A DNA stretch of 61,246 bases from Fulvivirga sp. (GTDB taxonomy: Bacteria > Bacteroidota > Bacteroidia > Cytophagales > Cyclobacteriaceae), in NCBI GenBank assembly GCA_028280565.1, contig JANQLQ010000054.1, forward strand, positions 1 to 61,246, written 5' to 3'. Below the pieces are notes generated by a model, which was not told the origin of the DNA, searched no databases, and saw only the letters and a program-made list of their open reading frames with translations. This document shows, in pieces, positions 41,118-50,465 of the stretch; the first letter of the stretch is position 1, and every line of letters starts with the position of its first letter. A program made the translations under genes and the position numbers.

Positions 41118-42389
41118 CTATGGGGCAATTTTAAAAATCTTTAGTATTACTTTTGAATACGTAGCTACGAAAGACCTAAATGCGATATTAAATGCCAAAA
41201 ACAGGTGAAAATTCCCTCTAAAATTCACAAAACTTAAAATACCAAAGGTAAAACCTGCCACTGGGTACAAAACGATCCAAAGATTATTTTTATTAGGTTG
41301 ACGAAAAACTTGAAAAACTAAAAAGAATAGTGTCCCGGTATGTAGAGAAACAGAGTAGTATGTTGGTGCACGGGCAGTAAAGGAAAGTACAAAAGAGACC
41401 AAAAAGGCCAGTATCAATAGTATTTCCAAAGAAATCTTTAACTTCAATACAGTGGTGTATATCGGTCTAGCCTTCTTTGAAGATAGGTATAGCCAGGCAT
41501 CATAAATAGGAAATGGAAGTGACATGGACAATTGAAAAAATAAAACTAATGTCCAATATGCGTGGTATATCCAAATCCATGAGATCTTCGAAAATAAAAT
41601 TCCCTCAACGTCTGTAATTTTTGCAAAACAAAACAATAGGAAAACTATATGTGATATTGCAAAGAGTTTGGCAGGTGCACTCTCTTTTTGTGCAAAGCCA
41701 TTAGTCCAATATTTTACATATCTAAAGCCCCACAGGTTAGACCTAAGAGACAGGCGGTAGGCATTTTGAATAAAAAGGTTATCGGGTTGTACCGCCAGCG
41801 ACTGTGATAACATATCCTTGGATGATTCTTCTCCGCTGATCAATGAAACTAAGCCTCCTGCATACAAGTTTGTCGCGTTAACCGGATGATTAGCCAATAA
41901 ATCATTTGCAATAATTTTGGCCTCCTTATTATTGTTTAAAAATGACAGTGATATCGCTTTTGCTTTTAAACATTCGATATTAGCCGGATCGATAGACAAA
42001 CCGTTATCGGCAAAATCTAGTGCCTCTTCGTATTTGTTAAAAGCAAGTAAGGTAAAGCTTTGGTAACCAAGTAAATCCGGGTTGTCGGGGTCTAGCTCTA
42101 AGCCAGATTGAATATACTTTTTCGCAAGTCCGGGGCTCTGTTTTAATAACTGGATTTTGCCGGCAAGTTTGTAGTAACTTACCTCTAATGGCTTCAGTTT
42201 TATAGCCTGTGCTATGGCATTCTCAGCTTCGTTAAGTCTTTTTAAACCTTGATAATTTCCTGCTAAGAAAGCGTGTAGTGTTGGGTCATCAGGAGATTTC
42301 TTTAAGAGCTCTTTTAGATAGTTTATCCCCTGATGATATTTCTTTGTTTGTAGAAGTAATTCTGCTTTATGGTACTCTTCATGGGTCAT
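41118..42389 (-). CDS. TPR protein with C-terminal membrane domain (triad member 1)
   Basis: 423 residues: TPR repeats over about 1-215 (AIKLKPLEVSYYKLAGKIQL, GLELDPDNPDLLGYQSFTLL), then ~6 membrane helices (about 240-415, HIVFLLFCFA, LLILAFLVSFVLSF, GTLFFLVFQVF). It is the first gene of the minus-strand triad and a paralogue of the last. The region after the TPRs (YRLSLRSNLWGFRYVKYW) corresponds to a similar spot in 38448-39707. Function is unknown. Confidence 0.75.
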   Translation of the reverse strand: MTHEEYHKAELLLQTKKYHQGINYLKELLKKSPDDPTLHAFLAGNYQGLKRLNEAENAIAQAIKLKPLEVSYYKLAGKIQLLKQSPGLAKKYIQSGLELDPDNPDLLGYQSFTLLAFNKYEEALDFADNGLSIDPANIECLKAKAISLSFLNNNKEAKIIANDLLANHPVNATNLYAGGLVSLISGEESSKDMLSQSLAVQPDNLFIQNAYRLSLRSNLWGFRYVKYWTNGFAQKESAPAKLFAISHIVFLLFCFAKITDVEGILFSKISWIWIYHAYWTLVLFFQLSMSLPFPIYDAWLYLSSKKARPIYTTVLKLKISLEILLILAFLVSFVLSFTARAPTYYSVSLHTGTLFFLVFQVFRQPNKNNLWIVLYPVAGFTFGILSFVNFRGNFHLFLAFNIAFRSFVATYSKVILKIFKIAP

Positions 42390-42908
42390 TTAATGTTTAC
42401 AGATATGGATTTTATTGGTGAGGTTCATTAATGATACAATTATCAATAATTTACTGGGCACGTCAACTCGATCTCATAAGTATCAGTGAGATCACGCAAT
42501 AATCATTATCATAAATTACGAATTAGATGTTTTGCAGCTCTTTGCGGTTATTATTGTAACAATGAAGTTAAAACAACTTTGAGATATTTTGATCTCTGAA
42601 ACTAATTTAGGATTTCTAACGGGGAGTTATTCCATTCGAATATTAGGTGGCTCTCTAAATAAATTTCAGGAGAAGGTCAATTTTTGACAGACTGAAAAAT
42701 AAACGGCTTTGGAATCTGCTTTCTTTGCTACAAAGGTGTCTTTTGTATTAATCATGCCCTATTTCATAGGAAATGCTTTTGTGTATGAAAGATAGAAATT
42801 ATGATACGTTTTAGAAAAAAAGATTTTTTGGGAGAAATGTTGGTCCAATTCATGTATGTGGAATACCAAACAAGAACATACCTTGATGTTGATTCAATTG
42901 AGTCCTGG
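42390..42908. other. Intergenic region, AT-rich
   Basis: 519 bp upstream of the triad (minus) and downstream of hipT. It should contain the triad promoter. I see no gene, RNA or strong repeat, only weak inverted repeats such as GAGAT/ATCTC near 42580. Confidence 0.35.
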
Positions 42909-43910
42909 CTAACTCAACTGATTCCTCTTGGCCTGGTAATGCAAGAGATATGCCCGTTTCGTTGATTCGTCCAGAAAGGATCTGCTGATCAACTCTTCCA
43001 CTAGCACCTGTCTTTCCAAAAACGGAGACACTAGGAAATCCCTCCTTTTTTCATGGATCCCTATTCTTCGTGCAAACTCTTGGAAATCCTTCAATCCAGC
43101 CTTCCCGTTGATCTGCATATGGGCGGATTCAAAATCACCTGCAAACAGGCCTCCATCCAGCGCAAAATCTGTATCATCCACATGCATACGGGTATTGACC
43201 AAGTCATATGCTGGGCTGAGGATATAATCCCCATTAGCTGTCTGAAGCAATGAAAAATTTTTGAGATGTGCATCTCCATTGGAAAAGAGATAATTAAATA
43301 CAACCATTGAAAAAAACTTTTCCATTTCCACGGCTGCTGCAGGTACAAACCTTCGGATCAATCCAGCCATTTCTTCATAGCTGTATCCATATTTAAAATT
43401 TGGCCCGGTATTTTCACTGGTTTTTCCGGCTAGTGTGGCAAAATCTTCTTTTCCCCATTTGGTCCCACCCGGTTTTACATCAAACCGTTTGGTGATGTAG
43501 GCTGGTGAGCCATCTTTGAAAAATATTAAGGCATTTTCCGCTGTGTTGATACCGTATACTTGCCGGGCAATTTGCATGGTGAGGTGTTCATTTGCCGGAA
43601 CTTGGTCTACCTTTTTGAGGTCCCTTGGGATCGGTTTAAGAATATAGGTGCCTTGCTCAGCTTCTCTAGTCAATCGTAATTTATTCTTTTCCAACAACAG
43701 GGAAACTTTTTCCTGTACCCCGGAGATAGAAATGCGCTTTCGGTTTTCTATAAATTTCTTGGCGTCCTCTTCGCTTATTTCGGGAGGGTTATAAGGTAGA
43801 ATGTGATTTACCTTTTTTCCGTTATACAATCTCCTCAGGCAGGCCTGGCTGTAGGTGTTAAAGCCTTCTGCAAGTGTTCCGGGGCAATATCGTATTCCAG
43901 GCATGCTCAT
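42909..43910 (-). CDS. hipT: HipT-type kinase toxin (HipA kinase domain)
   Basis: 333 residues of HipA-like kinase without the N-terminal HipA subdomain, which is a separate gene here (43907). The SIS loop serines S61 and S63 (RISISGVQEK) match the autophosphorylated motif of HipT. The catalytic loop is NGDAHLKN (D213, N218) and the Mg-binding Asp is D236 (LSPAYDL). HipA kinases phosphorylate aminoacyl-tRNA synthetases (GltX for HipA, TrpS for E. coli HipT); the target here is unknown. Its ATG overlaps the hipS end by 4 bp. Confidence 0.9.
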   Translation of the reverse strand: MSMPGIRYCPGTLAEGFNTYSQACLRRLYNGKKVNHILPYNPPEISEEDAKKFIENRKRISISGVQEKVSLLLEKNKLRLTREAEQGTYILKPIPRDLKKVDQVPANEHLTMQIARQVYGINTAENALIFFKDGSPAYITKRFDVKPGGTKWGKEDFATLAGKTSENTGPNFKYGYSYEEMAGLIRRFVPAAAVEMEKFFSMVVFNYLFSNGDAHLKNFSLLQTANGDYILSPAYDLVNTRMHVDDTDFALDGGLFAGDFESAHMQINGKAGLKDFQEFARRIGIHEKRRDFLVSPFLERQVLVEELISRSFLDESTKRAYLLHYQAKRNQLS

Positions 43911-44242
43911 TTGTGCTCATTTCTTGATGGAACCACACTTACAGCGCCAATACTGTCTTTTGATGCAGTAGCCAACAATAGTCCAAAATGATCCTGTTCG
44001 TCAATTTTCAGCAGCCGGCTCTGCAGCTTTCTATTTACCCCTTCGGATAGCATGTTAAAAAAGAAAGGGAACAGGTGATCTGCCTTATAAACTTTCTGAC
44101 TTTTGGGGAAGGTGAGGCTTACAGGGGGCCTGGTCTCATCTGCAAACCATATCTCATCATATTCGAATTCATAATGAGACCTGTTATACTGGGTTAGTAT
44201 GCCCGCTAACTGACCGTTCCATAACACCTGTCCGGACCGCAT
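43907..44242 (-). CDS. hipS: HipS antitoxin (HipA N-terminal subdomain)
   Basis: 111 residues corresponding to HipA subdomain 1 as a free-standing protein (VLWNGQLAGILTQYN; PVSLTFPKSQKVYKADHLFP; FNMLSEGVNRKL). In HipBST systems HipS, rather than HipB, neutralises the kinase. Gene order B-S-T, 3-bp spacing to hipB and a 4-bp overlap with hipT fit the known tripartite system. Confidence 0.9.
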   Translation of the reverse strand: MRSGQVLWNGQLAGILTQYNRSHYEFEYDEIWFADETRPPVSLTFPKSQKVYKADHLFPFFFNMLSEGVNRKLQSRLLKIDEQDHFGLLLATASKDSIGAVSVVPSRNEHK

Positions 44243-44245
44243 GAC

Positions 44246-44458
44246 TTATAATTTGGGTTGTTTCACTTCCAACCTCAGTTCCATGCCCAATACATCGGCC
44301 AGCTTGGTGAGGGTTTCCAGGGTAGGGTTACTTTTCATGCTTTCCAACGATTTGAGGGTACGTAGACCTACATCAGATAGTTCTGCTAACTGTTCCTGTG
44401 TAACGCCAAGTATTTCTCTGCGCTTTTTTAAAGTTCGAACTAATTCCTCAAGGTGCAT
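44246..44458 (-). CDS. hipB: HipB-type Xre regulator
   Basis: 70 residues, one Xre helix-turn-helix (ILGVTQEQLAELSDVGLRTL, about residues 16-35). First gene of the hipBST operon. It should bind the two inverted repeats upstream (44514 and 44573) and repress its own operon. Confidence 0.88.
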   Translation of the reverse strand: MHLEELVRTLKKRREILGVTQEQLAELSDVGLRTLKSLESMKSNPTLETLTKLADVLGMELRLEVKQPKL

Positions 44459-44513
44459 TATAAGGCTCTTTTAGAGTCAAAAATACAAAAATTAGCTGAA
44501 ATAGTCTACTTAA

Positions 44514-44529
44514 GTGCCGTTTAAGGCAC
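44514..44529. promoter_or_regulatory. HipB operator-like repeat 1
   Basis: GTGCC (44514-44518), 6-nt spacer, GGCAC (44525-44529), 56 bp upstream of hipB. It shares the AGTGC/GCACT core and the 6-nt spacer with repeat 2; the centres are 61 bp apart, about six helical turns. Confidence 0.6.
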
Positions 44530-44572
44530 ATTTTGAGGATAATTAGTTAAGAACATGAATCTTTTGCCCCGG

Positions 44573-44592
44573 TAGTGCTCTATAAAGCACTA
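44573..44592. promoter_or_regulatory. HipB operator-like repeat 2
   Basis: TAGTGCT (44573-44579), 6-nt spacer, AGCACTA (44586-44592): a perfect 7-bp inverted repeat with the same core as repeat 1, consistent with two cooperative HipB sites. Confidence 0.6.
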
Positions 44593-44811
44593 TTAAGGTA
44601 CAGTTATTTCCGTTTTGGGCAGGTAGTTTTTCAATGGATTAAAGCATTTATCAAGGCTCGCCCAACTTTTCAAACAAAAACCTAACAATCCCAGGACGCA
44701 GTAATTTTGGTGTACCTGGTATAGCCGAATTGCTGCAAATGATCAGATAATAACCCAGGCCAACGGTAATTGAAGTTAATTAAAAAAAAGGAGATCAGCA
44801 TTGGAGCAACT
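44593..44811. other. Spacer between hipBST operators and the DUF2007-like gene
   Basis: No gene or RNA is seen. With the operator zone it makes a 353-bp gap (44459-44811) upstream of hipB. Confidence 0.35.
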
Positions 44812-45471
44812 CTATCTTGTTATAACCAGTGCAATTACAACCACCCAGACCAGGGTGAAAAAAAGACTGATCCAAAACATCCTTTCAGCGCTTTTTCTAG
44901 TCTTCAAATCGTATGAATATACTTTATCACCATTAGGTAAGGTTTTCTTCAATGTCAAAATGGTCCAGCTCATATAAGCGCTGAATAAACCCGCAGTTGC
45001 TGAACCGAGAAGTAAGTTGATCCACCAACCGATATTAAAGTTCATCCTGTCAGGCTGTTTCAATTCTTCCAATCGCTTTACTTTCATCTTTCCGAGAGCA
45101 CTTCCAGGAATAGATTTGCCTCGTTTTGAAAGCACAATTTGAGCTAAATGATAATCCTCACGACTCCACTCATCTGGTTTCATTAAAATTTCCAACAATT
45201 CTTCATCTGTAAAATCTAACAAATAGTAATCCTTGGGGATGTGCTCAAAGGTCAGCGCTGACAAGTGGTTGCTCAACAATTCATTGATGGGGACTAAATC
45301 GGCTTGCTCAACTTTTAGCAGATAGATGTCCTGGACTTCTTTAGCGGAAAAAGAAGGGTCGAAATCAGGTTTTTGGATTTTGACTTCATAATTAAAGCCA
45401 TAGTTACCCAGAAGCTTGGCTACTTCTTCCAGTTCAGAATGAGATTCGTACTTTTCTAGGGTAACGATAAT
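44812..45471 (-). CDS. DUF2007-like membrane protein without a standard start codon
   Basis: The frame is open from a stop at 45481-45483 down to 44812 with no ATG, GTG or TTG before 45279. The residues upstream of that TTG look real (VTLEKYESHSELEEVAKLLG, NYEVKIQKPDFDPSF, DIYLLKVEQADLVPINELL) and resemble the DUF2007 'signal transducing' fold. The gene therefore probably begins near 45471, using ATT, or has lost its start. The C-terminal part has two membrane helices (INLLLGSATAGLFSAYMSW; MFWISLFFTLVWVVVIALVI). If TTG 45279 is used the protein is 155 residues. Confidence 0.55.
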   Translation of the reverse strand: MIVTLEKYESHSELEEVAKLLGNYGFNYEVKIQKPDFDPSFSAKEVQDIYLLKVEQADLVPINELLSNHLSALTFEHIPKDYYLLDFTDEELLEILMKPDEWSREDYHLAQIVLSKRGKSIPGSALGKMKVKRLEELKQPDRMNFNIGWWINLLLGSATAGLFSAYMSWTILTLKKTLPNGDKVYSYDLKTRKSAERMFWISLFFTLVWVVVIALVITR

Positions 45472-45689
45472 GCCAAGGGTTTAAAGGTGGAATAAGGGAT
45501 TATTGATTTAGTTGTTTGCTTGGTGCATATAATTCAGTGATGACAAGCTTTCCGTAATGTAGTTCCTTTCGAATGTATTGAAGAATAATATCCATGATAT
45601 TTGCTTTGCACAGCTTTAATATAGGCCGTTTTATTATACTTACAAGTATTTGAAAATGTAACTGTTTGTAACTTAGTTATGAGAGTAAT

Positions 45690-46259
45690 ATGGATGTACT
45701 TAATTGCCAAAGCTTTCAGATAGATAAATTCAAAATTCCTGCTTTTCGGCTTAATGAAGGAGAGATAGTTACTCTAAATCTATGGAACGGTGGTCATTTC
45801 TTTGACTTAGAACGTAAACTCATATCAATTTATAGTGGAGAGAAGTCGGTCAAACAAGTAATTACTAGCAAGCAACTGATATTTGATGAACACATTAGAC
45901 TGAGTCGGTGGACTGAATTCTTTTATCCGCTAACAGTTGAGCGGTACCTTCGAAAATATGCCGAACCAATTGAGATACATCTTTCGATATTTCCAGACGA
46001 CAGACTAAAACCGAAAACAAGAATTTCACATCTGGCAGGAAATCCTCGAAGATTCCTTTCTATTTACGCATCACTTTCGAAATGCAAAGGCTTAATTTTT
46101 GACCTTGTGGGAGTTGATCCTCAAGGAGCTTTGGACTTATATCAAATAGTAGAAGATTTCGTAACATCTAAAAACGGATATGCAATACTTCTGAACAACT
46201 TTGACGAGATGAAAGATAGATGTGTAAAACACTATAACATTGAGGTGCTCAACGAATGA
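45690..46259 (+). CDS. Degenerate ABC-ATPase-like protein
   Basis: 189 residues with an ABC-ATPase outline but no catalytic residues. AFRLNEGEIVTLNLWNGGHF (about 18-37) sits where GEIVTLVGxNGxGKST would be and has no Walker A Lys. HLAGNPRRFLSIYASL (about 114-129) sits at the signature motif. CKGLIFDLVGVDPQG (about 131-145) sits at Walker B / D-loop with Leu in place of the catalytic Glu. AILLNNFDE follows where the H-loop would be. The assignment is by pattern, not alignment. The next gene (46349) is on the same strand 89 bp away. Confidence 0.5.
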   Translation: MDVLNCQSFQIDKFKIPAFRLNEGEIVTLNLWNGGHFFDLERKLISIYSGEKSVKQVITSKQLIFDEHIRLSRWTEFFYPLTVERYLRKYAEPIEIHLSIFPDDRLKPKTRISHLAGNPRRFLSIYASLSKCKGLIFDLVGVDPQGALDLYQIVEDFVTSKNGYAILLNNFDEMKDRCVKHYNIEVLNE

Positions 46260-46348
46260 ACTACCTAGCCCGATCTGTCTAGTTTCCATGTATCATCTTA
46301 CCTGTAATGCAAGCTGTTTTAGATAACTTAATTACCACTTATTGAACA

Positions 46349-47323
46349 ATGAGCACTATAGAACATATCGTTAATCTTGACATAGGACCTTCTGAGCGTT
46401 GGACATTTTTGAAGGATTACTCTGCGGAAGTCAACGACCTTCTGGGTTGCTACCTAAAAGATTTTAGCGGGGAGGAGTACATATTCGAGAGTATTAATAC
46501 TTACAAGGATCAAATTATCTCTGAGGAGTACTTGGCGGAAATTGAATATGTTGCCTCAATCTCGAAGTATTCGGCCGAACAAGTGCTAATAGCAAATCTA
46601 TATTACGATGTTCTCAAATTCTATTTTGGCTGTACGGCATTTGCTTTTGAATCTAATAATGGTGTGCTCCATGCACGTAATCTGGATTGGCACACTGATA
46701 ACAACCTTCTAAGTGAGCACTCAAGAATATTTAACTTTCAAAAAGGTGGAGAAACAGTTTTTCGTAGTGTTGGATGGTTGGGTTTTATTGGTGTTCTATC
46801 AGGAAGCAAAAAGGAAAAGTTTTCCGTAACGTTAAACGCTGTGTTAAGTTCGGATAGCCCTGAAATTGCGACTCCGATTTCTTTTTTCCTAAGAGATGTA
46901 TTGACTCATGCTGAATCATACGAAATGGCTAAAAAACAACTCGAAATGACAACAATAGCCAGCGACTGTTTACTATTATTATCTGGAACAAAAGGAGGTG
47001 AATTAGCTGTAATTGAAAGAACTCCAAAAAGATTTGCAGCAAGAGATCCTGAGAATGGACATATTGTCGTCACTAATGACTACAAAAAGCTTGAAAATGT
47101 ATCTATGGCTCAAGGCCTTCTTCAGTCTACTTCCTGTGGACGTTACGAAAGAGCCGAAGAAGTATTAAACAAAGCAAAACCGGCCAGCGAATCCGGCTGT
47201 CTCGAAATTCTCAAAGATGATTCAATCATGATGGGTATAACGGTCCAACAGATGGTGTTTAATAATAAAAATGGGAATATAGAATTAATAAAAACCGATG
47301 GTAACAATGGGGATAAAAAATAG
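46349..47323 (+). CDS. Acid-ceramidase / NAAA-like Ntn hydrolase (C45-type)
   Basis: 324 residues without a signal peptide. The likely nucleophile is C95 (YFGCTAFAFE), which would become N-terminal after self-cleavage, with R110 and D113 in the conserved HARNLDWH. Later FSVTLNAVLSS and VVTNDY fit the linear-amide hydrolase fold. Relatives hydrolyse N-acyl amides such as ceramides, N-acylethanolamines or penicillins. It is preceded by the pseudo-ABC gene. Substrate and location are unknown; the lack of a signal suggests the cytoplasm. Confidence 0.75.
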   Translation: MSTIEHIVNLDIGPSERWTFLKDYSAEVNDLLGCYLKDFSGEEYIFESINTYKDQIISEEYLAEIEYVASISKYSAEQVLIANLYYDVLKFYFGCTAFAFESNNGVLHARNLDWHTDNNLLSEHSRIFNFQKGGETVFRSVGWLGFIGVLSGSKKEKFSVTLNAVLSSDSPEIATPISFFLRDVLTHAESYEMAKKQLEMTTIASDCLLLLSGTKGGELAVIERTPKRFAARDPENGHIVVTNDYKKLENVSMAQGLLQSTSCGRYERAEEVLNKAKPASESGCLEILKDDSIMMGITVQQMVFNNKNGNIELIKTDGNNGDKK

Positions 47324-47402
47324 GTCAAACCCAAACAAGCCCTCATTTATATCACAAAGCCCGTTTTCAAGCCTTTTGAAAAAAAAGTGTGCACAATCAA
47401 AA

Positions 47403-47433
47403 AAGGAGTTACAAATACTATTTGTAACTCCTT
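47403..47433 (-). terminator. Terminator downstream of tRNA-Val
   Basis: AAGGAGTTACAAA (47403-47415), loop TACTA, TTTGTAACTCCTT (47421-47433). On the minus strand a six-T run follows the stem, 12 bp after the tRNA 3' end. Confidence 0.88.
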
Positions 47434-47444
47434 GATAATCAACG

Positions 47445-47519
47445 TGGGACCTGCTGGATTCGAACCAGCGACCCCCTGCTTGTAAGGCAGGTGCTCTGAA
47501 CCAACTGAGCTAAGATCCC
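47445..47519 (-). tRNA. tRNA-Val(UAC)
   Basis: A normal cloverleaf on the minus strand: acceptor GGGATCT/AGGTCCC, D-arm GCTC/GAGC, anticodon stem CCTGC/GCAGG with loop CTTACAA (UAC), variable GGGTC, T-arm GCTGG TTCGAAT CCAGC, discriminator A. No encoded CCA, as in the array tRNAs. It stands alone and looks like an ordinary housekeeping tRNA. Confidence 0.95.
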
Positions 47520-47701
47520 AAATAAAAAACCCCTTTATTTGCTCTTTAGCGAAAGGGAATGCAAATGTAGTACAGTTTTTGTTTAATGCAAATAATTGCC
47601 TTTTGAACTTTAAAATTTAATTCGTCGATCTTCGTTTGACGTTTATCGTACAATCGTATACATTACATGCTTGATTGGTCATCATTTTTTAAGCGGTCAC
47701 A

Positions 47702-50200
47702 TTGAAAAGGATTCTTAAAAAAATTGTTGTTTATACGTTGCTCATGATCCTTGCGGTAGCAGGCGCAAGTGTAATTGCCACGTTTTTGTATAAAGATCGC
47801 CTGATCGATCATTTTATCCGGGAGGCGAATAAAAATTTGAATACCCCCATCCAAGTGGATAAGATAATGGTCTCTCCACTTAGTAATTTCCCACAAGTGT
47901 CCCTGGTTTTCAAGGGAGTAGTCATGGAAGAGAGCTTTGACAAGAGCACCTATCCCCTGCTGGAGGCGGCCGGGATCGACTTTACTTTTAACCCTTTCAA
48001 TCTCTGGGAAGGGAAATATATCATAGAAGAGATCCATCTTAAAGATGCCTCTTGCCATCTTAAAGTGAACAAAAATGGGGAAACAAATTACAACATTGCA
48101 AAGCAGCGTGGCGAAGGGGCTGCTCCATCCGTCACGTTCGACCTTTCCCGAATTTTCCTGGATAATGTAAACTTTAGATATTCCAGCGATCGAAATGATA
48201 CCTATGTAGAGGCTTCCGCCAAAAAAGCTACGGCCAAACTTGAAGTTGACCGAGATGTTTACAATACCGTAGTATCCGGGGATTTTATTTTTAATGACCT
48301 TAAGGTAGACCAGCAGACCTGGGTGACCGGTAAAGATATTGAATTGCAAGCCAAAGTAGTATATGATGATACCCAACGAACCCTCGACTTCAACTCCTCG
48401 AAGCTCCGTATCGCGGGTTCCGATTTTAAGGTATACGGGGATTATGCTTTTAAAGATAAGCGGCTTATTGATTTGAATGTAGAAGGAGAAAATACTAACC
48501 TGCAGACGATCTTATCACTCCTCCCCAGCCATACCAGTAAGCGGTTTAAAAAATATCGAAGCCAAGGGGATGTTTATTTTGACCTAGTATTAAAAGGTGA
48601 AATAAGTAGGACTATATCCCCTACACTAGATGTAAATTTTGGGTTGATCGATTGTGACCTTTTCTACCCGGACAATGATGTATCCATTACCAACGCCCAA
48701 GCCAAAGGAAAATTCCATGCGGATGACCTGGATAAACGCGCCACCTACAGGATTGCGCTGGAAGATGTATCCGGATCCTTAGAAGGGCAGGATTTTAATG
48801 GGAACTTACTCTATCGGAATTTCAAAAAGCCTTATGCCAAGTTAGATTTTACCGGCGACTTGGATGTCAGTTCACTTTTTAAGTTTTACGAAATACAAAA
48901 TATTAGTTCTGCAAGGGGCAGCCTCGGGGTAAATATCAGCTTTGAAGGTTACCTGCAAGACCTTAAGAACAAGGCAGGAGCGAGTAAAATTAAAACCTCG
49001 GGGGATGTCAACCTGGAAAACGTTGATATCTCTCTCGATGAACTTAAGCTTCCTCTTACCGGGCTTAACGGTAATTTACTCTTTAACAATAACGATCTTG
49101 CTTTGAGCGAGGTAAGGGGTAAACTGGGGAACAGTGATTTTTTACTCAATGGTTTCTTCAAAAACATCATCGCCTATGCGCTTTTTGATAACGAACCCGT
49201 AGGCATCGAATCCACACTTGTGTCTGATTTCATAGACTTGGATCAATTGCTGAGTGTGAGCAACCAAGAGCAGGAGGCCCCTACTGGTGAGTATGTTTTC
49301 CAACTTTCTCCTCGTTTGCGGCTAAAGTTCAATTGTAATATCAAGTCTCTTAAATTCCGGCGGTTTACAGCACGGAACATCCGGGGCGATCTCAAGATCA
49401 AAGACCAAGTAGCGCTAGCAGAAGAACTCAATTTGGAAGCCATGGGAGGGAAGCTCAACCTATCTGGCCTTGTAGATACTCGAAATGTTAAAGACATCAA
49501 GGTGAATACGTCCTCGAAACTTAATAGGATCGATGTTGACAGCATATTTTACGTCTTTGAGAACTTTAACCAAAACTTCTTGGAAGACAGGCATTTAAAA
49601 GGCAAAATCATGGCAGAAGTTGCGGCAGAAATGCATTTCAATGAAAACTTAGAACTGTTCCCGGAAACGTTGACATCTACGATCTCTACGTCTATTATCG
49701 GGGGAGAACTCAATGATTTTGAACCTATGCAACGCTTGGATCGCTACCTTGATGGCGATAAGCTGGATCATTTGAAGTTCTCAGAGTTAAAAAATGATAT
49801 TTATATCGATAACAAGATGATCTACCTGCCGCAGATGGAGGTGGGTTCTAATGTTACCAATATTAAGATCAGTGGCACACATACCTTTGATCAAAAAATT
49901 GACTACCGGGTGATTGCGCCGTTGAGAAGTCGTCGTAAAATAGATAAAGATGAGGCTTTTGGAGCTATCGAGGAGAATGTGACCGGGCAGAGCAGGCTTT
50001 ACCTCAAAATTGTAGGTACGGCTGCGGATTACCGGGTAGTTTATGATAAGGAAGGCGTAAAACAAAAAATTGCCAGCGACCTCCAGAAGGAAATGAAGGA
50101 ACTGAAAAAGGCTTTTAAAAATAAAGGTTTGAAAAAACAGCAGACCATTGAACTGGAGGAGGACGACTATTTTGACTGGGATGAGGGAGGCAAAAATTAG
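47702..50200 (+). CDS. AsmA-family inner-membrane protein
   Basis: 832 residues from a TTG start at 47702; it begins MKRILKKIVVYTLLMILAVA, an N-terminal anchor. The long periplasmic part is beta-rich, with an AsmA C-terminal region (about 560-790, LDRYLDGDKLDHLKFSELKN and IYLPQMEVGSNVTNIKISGT). AsmA-like proteins form lipid-transfer bridges between membranes or affect outer-membrane assembly. The gene is monocistronic, 180 bp after tRNA-Val on the other strand. Confidence 0.88.
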   Translation: MKRILKKIVVYTLLMILAVAGASVIATFLYKDRLIDHFIREANKNLNTPIQVDKIMVSPLSNFPQVSLVFKGVVMEESFDKSTYPLLEAAGIDFTFNPFNLWEGKYIIEEIHLKDASCHLKVNKNGETNYNIAKQRGEGAAPSVTFDLSRIFLDNVNFRYSSDRNDTYVEASAKKATAKLEVDRDVYNTVVSGDFIFNDLKVDQQTWVTGKDIELQAKVVYDDTQRTLDFNSSKLRIAGSDFKVYGDYAFKDKRLIDLNVEGENTNLQTILSLLPSHTSKRFKKYRSQGDVYFDLVLKGEISRTISPTLDVNFGLIDCDLFYPDNDVSITNAQAKGKFHADDLDKRATYRIALEDVSGSLEGQDFNGNLLYRNFKKPYAKLDFTGDLDVSSLFKFYEIQNISSARGSLGVNISFEGYLQDLKNKAGASKIKTSGDVNLENVDISLDELKLPLTGLNGNLLFNNNDLALSEVRGKLGNSDFLLNGFFKNIIAYALFDNEPVGIESTLVSDFIDLDQLLSVSNQEQEAPTGEYVFQLSPRLRLKFNCNIKSLKFRRFTARNIRGDLKIKDQVALAEELNLEAMGGKLNLSGLVDTRNVKDIKVNTSSKLNRIDVDSIFYVFENFNQNFLEDRHLKGKIMAEVAAEMHFNENLELFPETLTSTISTSIIGGELNDFEPMQRLDRYLDGDKLDHLKFSELKNDIYIDNKMIYLPQMEVGSNVTNIKISGTHTFDQKIDYRVIAPLRSRRKIDKDEAFGAIEENVTGQSRLYLKIVGTAADYRVVYDKEGVKQKIASDLQKEMKELKKAFKNKGLKKQQTIELEEDDYFDWDEGGKN

Positions 50201-50465
50201 GCGATGCACGGGGAAGAATTCAAAGCAGTGATTTGATCGTTCCTGCCTTCTTATGTTGAATTTTGGTGTCCTGGTTTGGAATAATGCCGTCTTTCAGGCA
50301 AAGTCCGCAAAGAACGCTGAATTCTTAGTGGCTCCTGTGCCCTTACCATACTTTACGGGAAGGACGCATGGGTGAGCCGTGACAGTGAACTAAAAGTAAG
50401 TAAATTCTCTCACCACAAATCCTCGTTCCAGCCTAACCATTTCCCATTTCATCGGTTTTAATACT

